Source: Neelides folsomi (Eukaryota > Arthropoda > Collembola > Neelipleona > Neelidae). From it: DNA of 35,574 nucleotides. Below, in pieces: positions 1 to 12,188 of this stretch. Under the pieces are notes generated by a model. It was not told where the DNA came from, searched no databases, and worked only from the letters and a program-made list of their open reading frames with translations. Positions within the stretch are counted from its first letter, which is position 1. Each line of letters starts with the position of its first letter. Made by a program: the position numbers and the translations under genes. The stretch spans positions 1 to 35,574 of the forward strand of contig JAQGBZ010000526.1 in assembly GCA_034687125.1 (NCBI GenBank). Reading direction: 5' to 3'.

Positions 1-3000
1 CCATTTCCTACCTTCACGCATTCTGATTTTTCATCCTCTTTTGATATGCTTCACTAAATATAATAATAAAATAATAACTAATAACACTAATGCTATAACA
101 ATGAAATTAAAATCGTATCTGTGGAAATTATTTGCGGCTTTTTCAAACTCAAGTGCACCAATTGCGAATAGAATATAAATATTATTATTGAATTAATGAA
201 ATATATGAATACTATATTTGCTGCCTAATTAATTATTGATCGTCTTTTGGAGGCACATGAAAATTACGGTAATCTTGAGAATGTCAAGTTCTTTGAAGGC
301 TCAGAAATTCATACTATGTACTTCATTGCATGAATATTACTAACTACACACTTGGATGGAATTTTACCGAGAAGAATCTCGTAAATTGTATTTTTCCTTC
401 TTTAAGATCATTTCTCACTTTTTTCCTTTACATGTTTGTGCATAAAGTCATCAAAACCTGACAGTTATGAGGAATCACGAGGAAGAATAGATTGAAATGA
501 ACAAGTCCGAGATTAAAAATAACAGGATGTGAAATATGATTTAGATTGGCCATTAACAACGATTTTTGCAAAAATGAACAAATATGTTTTTGAGCCTTTT
601 TCATTACAATACATCCTTCACATATCTTTCACATGTGCAACAAAATATAGAAAATGGGTTGATAGAATCAGTCAAATATCAACATATGTGTATATTTTAT
701 AAGTAATACACAAACTCTTGCGTATATGAACTAGTCAAGAAAATAAATTGGGGTAGTGAATAGAAGAAGAATAAAAGGGATCTTTGGGGATTAGCTTGAT
801 CTGGTAATAAATGAGGAAGGGAGGGAGATAAATAACATTGTGTATTTAAATGAGACATGAAGAATGCGAATACATACAAGTTTCCAGGATTTGGGCTACA
901 ATGCATAATTTGTATAATTTCCATATTCTATTGAATCATATTGGGGAGAAAAAGGAAGTAAATGAGAGCGGCAGGAGGTAAAATGGAAAAGAGAAAGAGG
1001 TCAAGTTTCCCAGTCACTTTGCTGTCAGAAATGAGGAAGGAAGCCGCAACATCTTACACAATATATAAACTCCTTCTGCATTCATAATGAGAATAATGAC
1101 AAAAGGGAAAACATTCCAAATGCTCAATAACAAATATTTATAAAATGAACCTTGGCATTTTTGTATTCATTTCTCACTTTTTTAACTCAATCCATTCTAT
1201 TCCCCCATTTATTGTCATTAAAAATAACAATTTTCGGTTTTTAGATTTATAATTTGAGTTAATCGACTTAAGAAGTTAATCAACATAAATTTTTATATTT
1301 AAAATCTCCGTTATTGTTATTTTACCTTAACCATTTCCAACCACGTAGTCAAAAACATCATGATAAAATATCATAGTAAAATAATTAATAAAAATTGGTA
1401 AAGAGGAATAAGAAAATTAAAATCTTTTACAAAACTTCACTTTGTGTGCCAAATGAAATGTCAGAGTTAAGGTAATGAGAAAGCGTAAAGACATATAAAC
1501 CTATACTATAGGATACATATAAGATACATGCCATCCTGGCACATTAAATTCGTACAGTTCATAAAATATGCATGAGCATTAATTAATAAACGTGAAACTG
1601 CATTGAGCCTCCGCATCGAATCCTACACATATTATTAAGTCTCTCCTATACGCCTCGAACGAGAATCAAGTAAGGGCGTCGAGTAATTCCAAATTACCAA
1701 GTTTCATTTTCCATAATTTCCGTGAACAAAGGAGGAAGAAAGATGTTGGCAGGAGTCGATTGACCCCATCATGTACATCTGACGTGTACTTATAAAAGTA
1801 TTAAGTATGTATGAGTTTATTGAACATTATAATAACCGCATTATAATTTACCTATCAATGTTGTGTACAACTTTTGGGTAAATAGCGTATATGCAAGAAT
1901 CAGAAGTTGTTAATTGTTATTGTGGACGAACTGACCTACCAACTAACATCAATTCTAAATTTTGTGATGGACCACAAAATGGTCTCTCATTTTCCTCCAT
2001 ATGATTATAAAGGTGGGGCAGGGAGGGAAAGGTTACCACGCCCTTTGACTAATTACCCAACTTATTCTCAATCTCCTTTAGCCCAAGAATGGTTCTGTTG
2101 AGGAGAATGCGAGCCTGTTAATTATTTTTCCCTCCCATCCTCCCACGACATTTGAAAAAATGTGTAGTAAACACCGAAGGAGAATCATAACAATGAAGTA
2201 CAAGAAGCTCATTGTAAGAAATAAAGTTCCAATGACCTCTTTTCATTTCTTTCATAAGGAGAGGACGAGAGCTTCTCATTATGAAAATTGTTATTGGAGT
2301 TTGATGCATTTCCCTCGATCCATTTAAATCATAGCGTACCCTCTGGCCCTCCACGACGCCTCCACTACTTACATATATAATTACCTATAAATGTTGTCCC
2401 ATATATTAAAAGAAAGAGAAATTAGCCATCGCTCGTTTTTATGCAACTTCCTTTGATCACTACTATTTTGAATTTAAAAACGGCTTTGGATTGATTTACA
2501 GCTTTTGATATTCGCAAATTCCGATTTTGAGAAGTTCTTTTCTTGTGTGCAAGTGCAACTTTATTTACTCATACTTTATGCATAAAGGAATGGTGAAGAA
2601 AATTTAGTTATGAAATTCTTTACAATGAAATCATATTGGAGATTCCAGGTTTAATTGAATTTCACTTTTATTTCCCTTCTTCTATTGAGACTGTAAAACA
2701 ATCCCTCTCACTCACTCTGGTCTTTTTGATGAGGGAAGTTAAGATTGTAAAGGGGAGTGAAGCAATTGGCCCTTTCTAGTTTCAGCTCTCATGCAAATTA
2801 CATAGTTTGCCAGGCGTGGAACAAATAATCTCTTCGGTTGATTGGACATTGATTAGATAAGTGCATAAGGCCTTCGCGCATAGATGATCAAATGATCGCT
2901 TTTAAGATCTCATTCCATTCATCCATTGAAGAATTTAAAAATTTACCAACAATTGGCTTCTTGGTAAAATCCTTTATGATTGCGTATTAATATAAATAGC

Positions 3001-3154
3001 AATTAAAAGTAAACCTTCTCCTTCAAGTACAGAGTACTTAATTTATAACTAGCATATATCCTAATATAGCTATAGTATCTGTAGATGTACTGCTAATACT
3101 ATTAGGTAAAAAGTAGTATGGTATTTTATATTAATTCAGAAGTCTGAAGCGTAC
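1..3154. other. A+T-rich non-coding stretch, no supported gene
   Basis: Open frames here are short, start without good context and read as low-complexity or frame-shadow sequence on both strands. A somewhat G+C-richer patch lies around 1990-2360, but its open frames show no domain or splice structure that I could support. It may be intronic or downstream of the candidate minus-strand exons at 3155-3329 and 7363-7504. Confidence 0.5.
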
Positions 3155-3329
3155 CTTGTTTTGTGGCGGCAAGCGTGTCTCCATCGGCTGAAACCTGGAA
3201 TAGATAATTGATCGGCTCTGTTGATCCAGACGAATCTCTCAAGATTGGACTTCCGGATGGAGATGAAGGGGGAGATGAGGAGTATTGGAACCGCGGTTCG
3301 TACGGGTATGAAATTTTAATCACAACCAT
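3155..3329 (-). CDS. Candidate coding exon of an unrecognised gene (Ser/Pro-rich)
   Basis: Read on the minus strand, an ATG at 3329 opens a frame whose product is rich in Ser and Pro (SSSPPSSPSGSP near residues 17-28), followed by a more ordered segment (EPINYLFQVSADGDTLAATK). It ends at a good splice donor, AAG followed by GTACGC, leaving a phase 1 junction after about 58 codons. An in-frame TGA sits just upstream of the ATG, so the exon either starts translation here or is entered through a weak acceptor (GAG) in phase 1. Base composition is clearly richer in G+C than the flanks, as in the real exons of this window. I do not recognise the family and found no following exon. It could belong with the exon at 7363-7504, though their phases do not join directly, so an intermediate exon would be needed. 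Confidence 0.4.
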
Positions 3330-6300
3330 GATTTCTCACTTCAAATCTTCAAATCAATAATTGCTCATTTTCTCAAAACCTCTAACTTTAAGTTTTGTAA
3401 TTGACATTTTGAACGTTTTGAACTGTGGTTAAACGGTTCTTTATAACTACCTGTATGTACATATAGGTATTTTATTTGGATATATTGATTGTCTTTAATA
3501 TTTTAGATATAAATAAAGTTTTCTTTATACTGTATGCACTTCCAAAGAGTTGTATTGAAAAATGCGTAGAAAAAACGCGAGCTATTAAATGACTAGTAGG
3601 AGTATTAGGAATGGTTCTTAAACTATTTCTATTCCCTTCCAGGTAAGCAATTTGAATGTAAAAAAAGGAAGAGGGAAAAAACGCCCTTCGCCGCCCATAT
3701 AATCTCATGGAGGTGGAAATGAAGAGAACCTCGTGCCAAACCTCAGCCTTTTCTTCTACCCAGTTCCCAACTACTTAACCAATTTATTAGAATTTATCCA
3801 CATCCAGGTCCTAATAGAGTCGTCGGGCAAGTAAAAAATACTTAATAGTGTGATTTCCTTATTTATAACGCTTAATTGACTTCAACACATCCAACTAGAC
3901 ATTATTCACAAGAGCTATTAAAAAATTCCATTGTGATGGTAAACAATTTCTGTTCCATATAACTTGTACATATAAATATTAGCTGACAATGATTTTTGAA
4001 TTGGATTAATAATCACTCAATTTTTTATCTTCTCTTATTGAGGAAATAGCGAGGATTGAAAAGGCTGGAGTTGATAGGCGTCGGCGTATTTGCTTTTCTA
4101 TGTGTTTCGCTCTTTGGGTCTTGGGGAGGAAGAAGGATGAAGATAGATGAAGATCTATATCCAATATCAGTCAATTTGTATAGGTGTGGGGAGTGTGATG
4201 AAGTCAAGTTGCTGTCGAAATTTCAGGTCTGTATTTTCCATGGGAAGATTAAAACAATAATTTCTTCCTCTTCCGACTCCCTTGACTGAGATTCCACATT
4301 TGGCCTTCTATGCCGACGTTGACGAGAGGAACATCCGTTCTCCAATTTATAGCCGCCAGATTTTAAATGTCAGTATCAAGGCTCGGGAAGTTATTTTGAG
4401 CCCAAACTTCCCACTTCCACAAGACCTAATAAACTCCTCCGACCACTCACTCATGCAATTAACTATTGTCTCTTCCTAATGGCGGTAATTGGATTTACTA
4501 CCTTTAAGCCCTTCAAACCTGAACAATTCCCCCGGGTTCCTCACATTCCCCTCCCTCACGTCACTTGCAAAGTCCAATAATTCCCATTACTGGTCCAATT
4601 ACCCTAATACATTCTAATTACTAACGAGTCCCAGGGCACAAACTTTTCAAGTCTGCGGAAATGGGAGTTCGCGTATGCGGTGTGGGAGGAAGTTGGAGGG
4701 AGACAGAAACCGCCTGGAGATTTCAAAGGTAGGCGTTGAAGAAGGGAGAGATGCGTGGGCGACGAGTGGTTCATCTGGACTGAGAATGAACTCCTACCTG
4801 TTGCAGCCGCTGATTCTCTCACTACCTTTTCCTTTCAAGAGGGAGCGAAAGACCCCCATTCCTCCCTCGGTCATCTTCCACGTGAGTCGCCCTCGTCATG
4901 TTGGCCTGACGTAATCCTCTATTTTCTTCCTCCTCTGCCCGACACGATGTCAGCTGGACAGGTGCAAGACCCAGGACTCGCCTTCTCATTTATATCCACA
5001 TTCCCTGAGCTTATTTGGTCGAACGTGGACGTCGGGACATTTTCGCCTCACCCCAAGTCCAAGTCCAAATCCAACTTACATGCATTCCTTCTTTAATTCC
5101 CTCATAATCCCCGCCTCAAAGAGAGAACTTAATGAATAGACATTTTCATTCTTTTAACGAGAGATAACCTCACAAGCCTTAACTCTTACACGCAGACTGC
5201 TTTGAAAGCTTAGTATTGGATACTCCAATATCTATAGGAGTACCAGAGGAGTGGTATTAATGAGATATTGGGAACCTTCGAACCTTCATTGTACTTAAGT
5301 TTATACCAAAAAAAGTCCTTCGACATTTCCTACAACAATCAACTTCCGAGGATCTCGGTGAGAAAATGCCCTAAATTGAGTTTTGAACCATTGAGTGATT
5401 ATCTCAATATTTATTCTCGCCTTCACCCCTTCCAAACCCTCAACAACGATATTGTTGGTTCGAGGCCCAGCGAACCTTTTTGATTCAAATTGTTCATTTT
5501 CCTCCAAGGATTCCTCTCTCCTTCGACGTCAAACATCCTTTCCCTCCTCATTACAATAATGAATAATAAATTAGTGGAGTTGGCTAAACGATGGAACTTA
5601 ACCCCTCATTGAATCGGAAATTATCAATTTATATTTAAATACTTGATAATATTTGTAAATATTACACGTGGTGAATCCAATGCCAATTGTGAGAGCCGTG
5701 AAAAAGAATTCCCTTACATCACAATAAATTCATTCAAATTCTTAACTTTAGTTGTGAGTTCTGCGTACATTTCTCTTAATGCCGTTATGCCTATTCAATG
5801 TATGTATTTATGTACACCTTGTACATTCACATTAAAGCAAGCAATTAATTTAATTTTTAATATGCAATTATGTTTACAGCCACATTTTAGAAATAAGTAA
5901 ATTTGTACAAATTTACATATAAGCAATTTGAAATTAAATCAAGGTAAAAATACCATACCTAATTTTGTACAACTTGTAAATTTATCTATTTTAATTATAC
6001 ATTTTTATCTGCTTCGAAGGGTGTATTTATTACAACATATCATTTAAGTATAACATCAACAGGTATTAGTAACTAACATTAAATCTAATAGTATCCAATT
6101 TACTTATGTATAGACTCGGGCACTAAAGGTTGTATCTTATTACATTATAAAGATTTTGTTACTTGTATTCAATATCCACAATAAGTATCTGTATCTCAAT
6201 CAGCAAGCAAAGTGTATTAAAGTTGAGAGACACTTAGCAAAGTGATGACAGTAAAAAGTATCAAGTTCCTCATGTAACAGTTTCCCATCAATGTCGTTCC

Positions 6301-7362
6301 TTGGATTCGACGAAGAAACTTGGAAAGATGCATTGAAGTTTTTCTCGCTTCTATTCCCTGCTATTGCATTTCATTTTTTACATCTTAAGTACATAATAGT
6401 TTATATACCTTCAAAAAGCTTTGATTAAGATCTCCCTTGCAATGAAGAATTTGTACTGTTAGGATTAGATTTGATAAAGATCTCAACTTCCTACAATACA
6501 ATTATAAAAGAGATCAAACTTGACCTTTAAAATGGATTAAGAACATTTTTGAAAAAATTTATAATTTGGAATATCAAATAGAGGATAATTTCTTTTGCTG
6601 GTTTTTATATTACTCAATTTCACCATATTAGCACTTTGTATATACTCAAACGTGGAATCCTCTTATCTCTGTGATAATAGTTTTTCAGTGTTAAAATGTA
6701 AAAAACTTAAGATCCGCATATTTACGACTTATGGCATTTTCTTTTCCTTTAAACGGTCGCACTTGCATGAGATAAATCAAAGGTTTTTAACATTTTAGTC
6801 AACATGTGTGTATAGCTTGTAATTGAAGAATTTTGGTCTCGGCCTTTTTAATTTAAATCTATGTCATTTTTTAATTGATATTGATGATGAATCGCAGCAC
6901 AAGAACGGAAATTTATTTTAAATGGATTAGAAGTAATAAGGATCATCATTAATTTATTGGCAATTAATTTCGTTTGTTGATTTATTAAACCTACGCCCTC
7001 TGAGCAATTATTGATTCAAAGTCTTTTATTTAACGAGTCATGGGCGTGAGTTGATCAGGAAAGAATGAAACAGAGGTGAATGATGAAGGCGAAACATTTC
7101 ATTTATCCCCATCAGATACAGATCTTTGTATAAGTTGGCGGTTTACAATATATTTAATTTCATCTTCATCCATTCTTTCATACAGGTAAGGATAAATACT
7201 ATGCATTTTATATTCATTTACCATATATCTACAAAGGAGGATAGTGCAAATAGGGGGAGTTTATATGTTTAGGTATGTAACAGGGAACTATGAGGGATTT
7301 CCCCTTCATCTCATCCGGATAGTGGTAGGAGGATATAAAGATATAATATCAATGTAACTTAC
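3330..7362. other. Non-coding, with a G+C-richer patch at about 4480-5530
   Basis: Mostly A+T-rich. Between about 4480 and 5530 composition is more balanced and several overlapping open frames of 60-113 codons occur on both strands. None shows a recognisable domain, a convincing start or a clear exon boundary, and they conflict with each other. If the minus-strand exons at 7363-7504 and 3155-3329 are one gene, this is its intron. Confidence 0.4.
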
Positions 7363-7504
7363 AAGTTGTCCATCGGCAACAGGTGGTCCCGACTCATATT
7401 TTTGGACAGATAAAACCGTGGGTCGATCGGCTACCATAATTGACAATCACAATGCGACGTACGAACCACCAACAGTACTGCAAAAATGGTCCGGACAAGG
7501 TCAA
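7363..7504 (-). CDS. Candidate first coding exon of an unrecognised gene
   Basis: On the minus strand this is bounded by a good acceptor (TTATTCAG, exon from 7504) and a consensus donor (GTAAGT after 7363). Translation can begin at an ATG at 7437, giving 25 codons that start MVADRPTVLSVQKYESG and end in phase 0 at the donor. An in-frame TGA lies 12 nt upstream of that ATG, so 7438-7504 would be 5' untranslated sequence. The two good splice signals around a composition island are the main support. The peptide is too short for a family assignment. The next exon may lie towards 3155-3329, but the phases (0 leaving, 1 entering) require another exon between. Confidence 0.45.
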
Positions 7505-10500
7505 CTGAATAAGAAAAATAAGTTCATCATTATTGTTATTTTATCAAATATGTGTATATATACTAATATAATATTTATGTATGTAGGTGTAGGTATGCAT
7601 AATAAATAAAATACATTATTGATAAGACTTGCATCAACTAAACGCCTTCTTATATAATTTTTATATTCCCCTCTCTGTATGGGGCATAAGAATGGAGTTG
7701 GTTCAATTGGTAATATAGCGTGTGATTCGAAGAGATTGAATAGATATTTAAATAGACAATCTTTAATGGTTATATGTATTATCATAAAATAATACTCAAC
7801 CTGTAATGCAATATGAAATATGCTATGACTGTTAATAAAAGTGGGAGAAATATGAAAAATTAAACATGTAGGGAAATATTTGGAAAGTGTCCTCATAACA
7901 AGAATGCATAAATTTAATATCTCTCAACTTTGGTAATTTTTAATACAATGCAAGTCGGACATGAACTTTGACTTCTAAATTCTCTTTTTGGAAGTAATGG
8001 TTTCTATCTACCTAATAAGTATTTCTAAATGTAGGTACTACCTATATATAAATAAACGGTATGTATTTATATTGTAACTATTAGCATTATGCATAACTGA
8101 AGCGTCAAAAAATTAAATTGGCCATTTGAACGCATACGTAATAAACATGTATATAATATAATATACAAATAGAAAATACATGTAGAGTATGTACAGATAT
8201 TAGTAAATATCAAAAAACGAAACAATGGTCCATGCTCTCCCTCTCATTGCGTTTCAATTTCAAACTTTAAGATGATTCTTAAGATTGTGGAGTTAATCAT
8301 GTCCCTTAATGATTTTATCTGTGAATTTAGATATATGAAAACGAGTTAAAAAGAATGTTTATGACTGTTATGAAAAATCCTTCGGTCGCCTCACATCACG
8401 ACTGAATAAGGGAAAAGATGGAGTCTTCATCTACGACAACGGAGAGATTGAATGGTGGTTGAAGATGTGGGCCAAGGCCGATCATGCACAATTATGCAAA
8501 CATTGTCAATGGGATAATCGATCAAGACGTGAAGAACATTTAAAGAATACAAAGAATGATCATTGATTGTTATCGTAGAGTCGTTGCCGTTGCCAGTCAG
8601 CATATTCGGAAATGTCAACCTCGACTTCATCAATGTTTTTAAAATGGCCTTTGAATAAAAGTACATGTCCGTCTTGAACTTCATTGTCTCGTTGAGTTGT
8701 TAAAGGTGAAGGGGAAATCGAATAATTTTATTTCTAAAATGGAATGACATTTTAGGAAATGATGAAATTGTACATAAATTGTCCAATTATTTGTCCAATC
8801 TTCAATATATTCATTTGTGAACTAATGTACTTTGCACTATGTTTATTAGTATGTAGGATAGATCTGGTATTATACTAAGCTATAGTACTTGCTTAGGACA
8901 TATTATGTATTTTGTGTGTATAGTAATTTGCATGATCAAAAGATGGATAATATTATTATTTTTTATTATTACCCAAATGCTCTATCTAATAAACAAACAT
9001 TTTTCATCAAATAGTTTTATATTATTATTGAGCATTAACAAAATTAAAATGTTCAAAACAATTCCATCATAATACAAATATTCCTTTATTAATATGAAAA
9101 TAGAATATTGGAATTAAAACGAAATTGTTAGAATGAATTATATATTTATACTGATATAAGACTCTAGTTATCGTCAAATAGCTAAATAACTCAATAGTTT
9201 TATACACATCGTGTTTTATTTGAATAATGTCAATTATTTGAACATTTTTGTATATAAAAATAACATACAAAGAACTCATGGAAAATAAAATATGTCATAT
9301 TTATTCAAGAAGAAGCCAGAAATTTTTTTTCTTTAAACTATTAAGCTATTTGGACTACTATTCGAAGCATTATGGAGAGCTTTGAAGCTCAGAGGAGTTG
9401 TGTTTCAAAATATGAACAAGTCTCGTGTGAATCGTATGAGTTGAGTAAATATACCTTTTTGAAGGGTGAGGTTTGAAAGGAAATCCGCGGGCACTTTTGA
9501 AAAACCGAACTTCACAGACTCCTCCGAAAAAAGGAGGTTTGATGATGAATATTTACGCTTTCCACTCCTAAGACTGTCGGAGATGGAACAGAGAATTGAA
9601 ACAACGAGTTCCGAGCTCCAAGTGTCTCATTCTATCTACGATGCATATCCTTTTGAGACGGCCTACGTCCCCCTTACCTTGCCCATTCCATACATGGTCA
9701 TGTAAAGATGAAATTTGCAATTTCAACGTCCGCAGCTTCAGCAATCTGCAAGAGGACAAGTTGAGTTTGGGTTGGTGGGAAGGCAAAGGGTGATCTCAAG
9801 TGGGAGACATGCTTGTGCAGATATTACAACTGAACCTCCACTTTACTCGTCCATTTATCACTCCAGGTTCCTCTTCGTTACAATCACAGCTCGCCCCCTC
9901 AATTGACTCAAAGATTGTAAATAAAAATATTGCCGTCTATTTCTCGATTGCCTCCACATTGCTCTCTATGTCGTCAAACAATACGAGTTCTTGCATTACA
10001 TCATATAACTAATTCTACGTAAATCTACCTTCTTATTTTGTCAATTATGCACAACGAAGAACTACTTTTGGAATATTTTATACCATATAACATAATTATA
10101 ATATTACAGTATTTAACAGTACGAGTATCAAATTTTGTTATTGATACAGTTATGTATTATAAGAATACATTTACAATAATATAAATATTTTTGCAAATTA
10201 CAGACAATTACAATTACATACAGTATAGCATCATTATTTCTTTACTATTATATTGCATATATAAGAAGTTTAAAACTTGAATAAACCATTAAAGCAAAAA
10301 ATAAAAATAAAGAACATCAAAATCTCTTAGCATATAAACAAGATCAAGCATGCGTTTCCATAATATGCTAACAAGTGCATATATTACTTTAAAACTATAT
10401 TGTAGCTATAAAATATCAACGGGGGATTTGACATAAGCAAATGAAATACTTTTTGCATGTAAGGAGTATAGTAGAAAATAAAGTTGATTTTATTTACAAT

Positions 10501-12188
10501 TTCCATTGTAATTACACTTCAGACGTCCAATGGGTAAGAAAGTTAAAAGTCTCAAGTTCAATTTCCGCCTCATGTGCTGTGTTAGGCAAAAGCCCCAGAG
10601 CTTCCCTTTTGTTTACTAAAAAGGGAGTCGAAGGAAATTAAAGTGAAGCCTCAATGTTCTTCCTGTACATGTAGGCTTGACGGGTTCAACCGCCTGAATC
10701 AACTCTCGCACTCTCTCCACACATACTGCCCATTTACAATATATACAATCTCCGAGGACTGAATTTTGCAAGAGAATATTCTCCAGGCAAATATTAATTC
10801 ATCTCTCCTTACATATCTCCCTTAATGTGAGGCAATATGGTTAATGAATCCTTCCAACCCGATTCTCTTGTCGCCATTTGACCACAATTTATGAACCGCA
10901 ATTCAAACTGTTGACGGTTGATTAGCGCCGTTTGCTAATCAATCATTAGATCATGTTCATATATTCATAAATATAAGGGATATAGTACAAGTTATACATA
11001 TAAATTTACACTACTCATCATATTTTGTTTCGTATAATTTATACAAGTAGTTGTGTCTAGATGTAAAAGATTATAAAGTGTATATTTGATAATACTGCAA
11101 ATAATTTAAAATATGCAATGTGTCTCTTTGCATAGACTCCAATAAATAATTAAAAGGTTACCAACAAATACCAAACATATATAAAATAAACTGTGGTTGT
11201 TTCACAAGGAAAGTTAAACATGTATCTTCATTAATATATTCGATATAACTATTACTTAAAATTAGCTAGTATTGTTCGTTTCTCTATAAATTCATTTTGC
11301 TAAATGTGAGAATATTGATAAATTGATATGGACGTTGTATTTACTTTTAGCTGCAGTCAATTAGAAGGGTTTTTCAATTGAAATGAATACAGATGGAAAG
11401 TTGTAAGTTTGGAATCGGGGGATTTATTGAGGCTATCGGAGAGGAAACATGGAATTATAAATGTATTTAGTAGAGAAGCAAACGAGGAGGTGAACATACA
11501 AAGAGGAGCCAGACGACACACATGCGTTGATCTCTCCAGCATTTTGTTGGAATTCATAGTTGGAATTGGACCCGAGGTTGAATCCTCCGACTCCCAGTTT
11601 CCCGAACAGTGTCAGCGGAAGGGACAGAGTCAACCAAGTGAGTTTGTCACGCTCGTCCCCATGAGCAAACCCATTAAAAACGCGGCTCATTATTACTTTT
11701 AACATTCTTCACGAGTCTCATCTCCGGCGCCGTGTAATCTATTAATGAATTGGATATCCCCACACAGTGCACCAAGACCTTCTCGTAACACCTTCTCTTT
11801 CTCGTCTCACTTTTCTCAAAGATCCCTATTCCACATACTGATTCCACAAACTTGGAACTTCCAAATAAGATACATCCAAATAACGGGAAATCTCATCTTG
11901 TAAGTAGGAAGTTCATTTTGTGTTGATAGATGAAAACTTGAGCGTTTCATCCTTCCGGTCTTCCTCAACCGTTCATTTTTTTTAAAAAAACTTCCTTTTA
12001 TTCGCACTGACCTTTAAGACCAATAGAGTTCTTATCGTTGGGATCTTGTTGAACTTTGAAATGAACTCTCAATGTATTTACTTTACATTCGATTGTTGGA
12101 AGTGATAAAAGGGATATGAAGATTTATTGAGTCTTTTGACCACCGTTATTTTTCCTCTGCCTTGTGGATGTGAGAATTTTATATTAAG
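7505..12188. other. Intergenic region upstream of the adenosine receptor
   Basis: No gene could be supported. Most is strongly A+T-rich. Two islands of more balanced composition stand out: about 9466-9910, with a plus-strand frame of 79 codons that could be an exon or a spliced leader, and about 11400-11790, with open frames on both strands that overlap and look accidental. Promoter and untranslated exons of the receptor gene probably lie within the last kilobases. I see no convincing TATA element close to 12189. Confidence 0.4.

Noticed and set aside
5440..5480. GGTTCGAGGCCC, similar to a tRNA T-arm (B box)
   Set aside because: No matching acceptor stem, D-arm or anticodon arm could be placed around it.
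4604..5507. Several overlapping frames of 68-113 codons on both strands
   Set aside because: They conflict with one another, show low sequence complexity or proline-rich accident, and have no good exon boundaries or family resemblance.
7501..7896. 131-codon minus-strand frame
   Set aside because: The product is rich in Ile, Phe, Tyr and Asn as expected of translated A+T-rich DNA, with no motif or splice support.
11409..11705. Frames of 97 (+) and 90 (-) codons upstream of the receptor
   Set aside because: Both strands are open over the same bases, starts are non-ATG or weak, and no recognisable domain appears; more likely a composition island.
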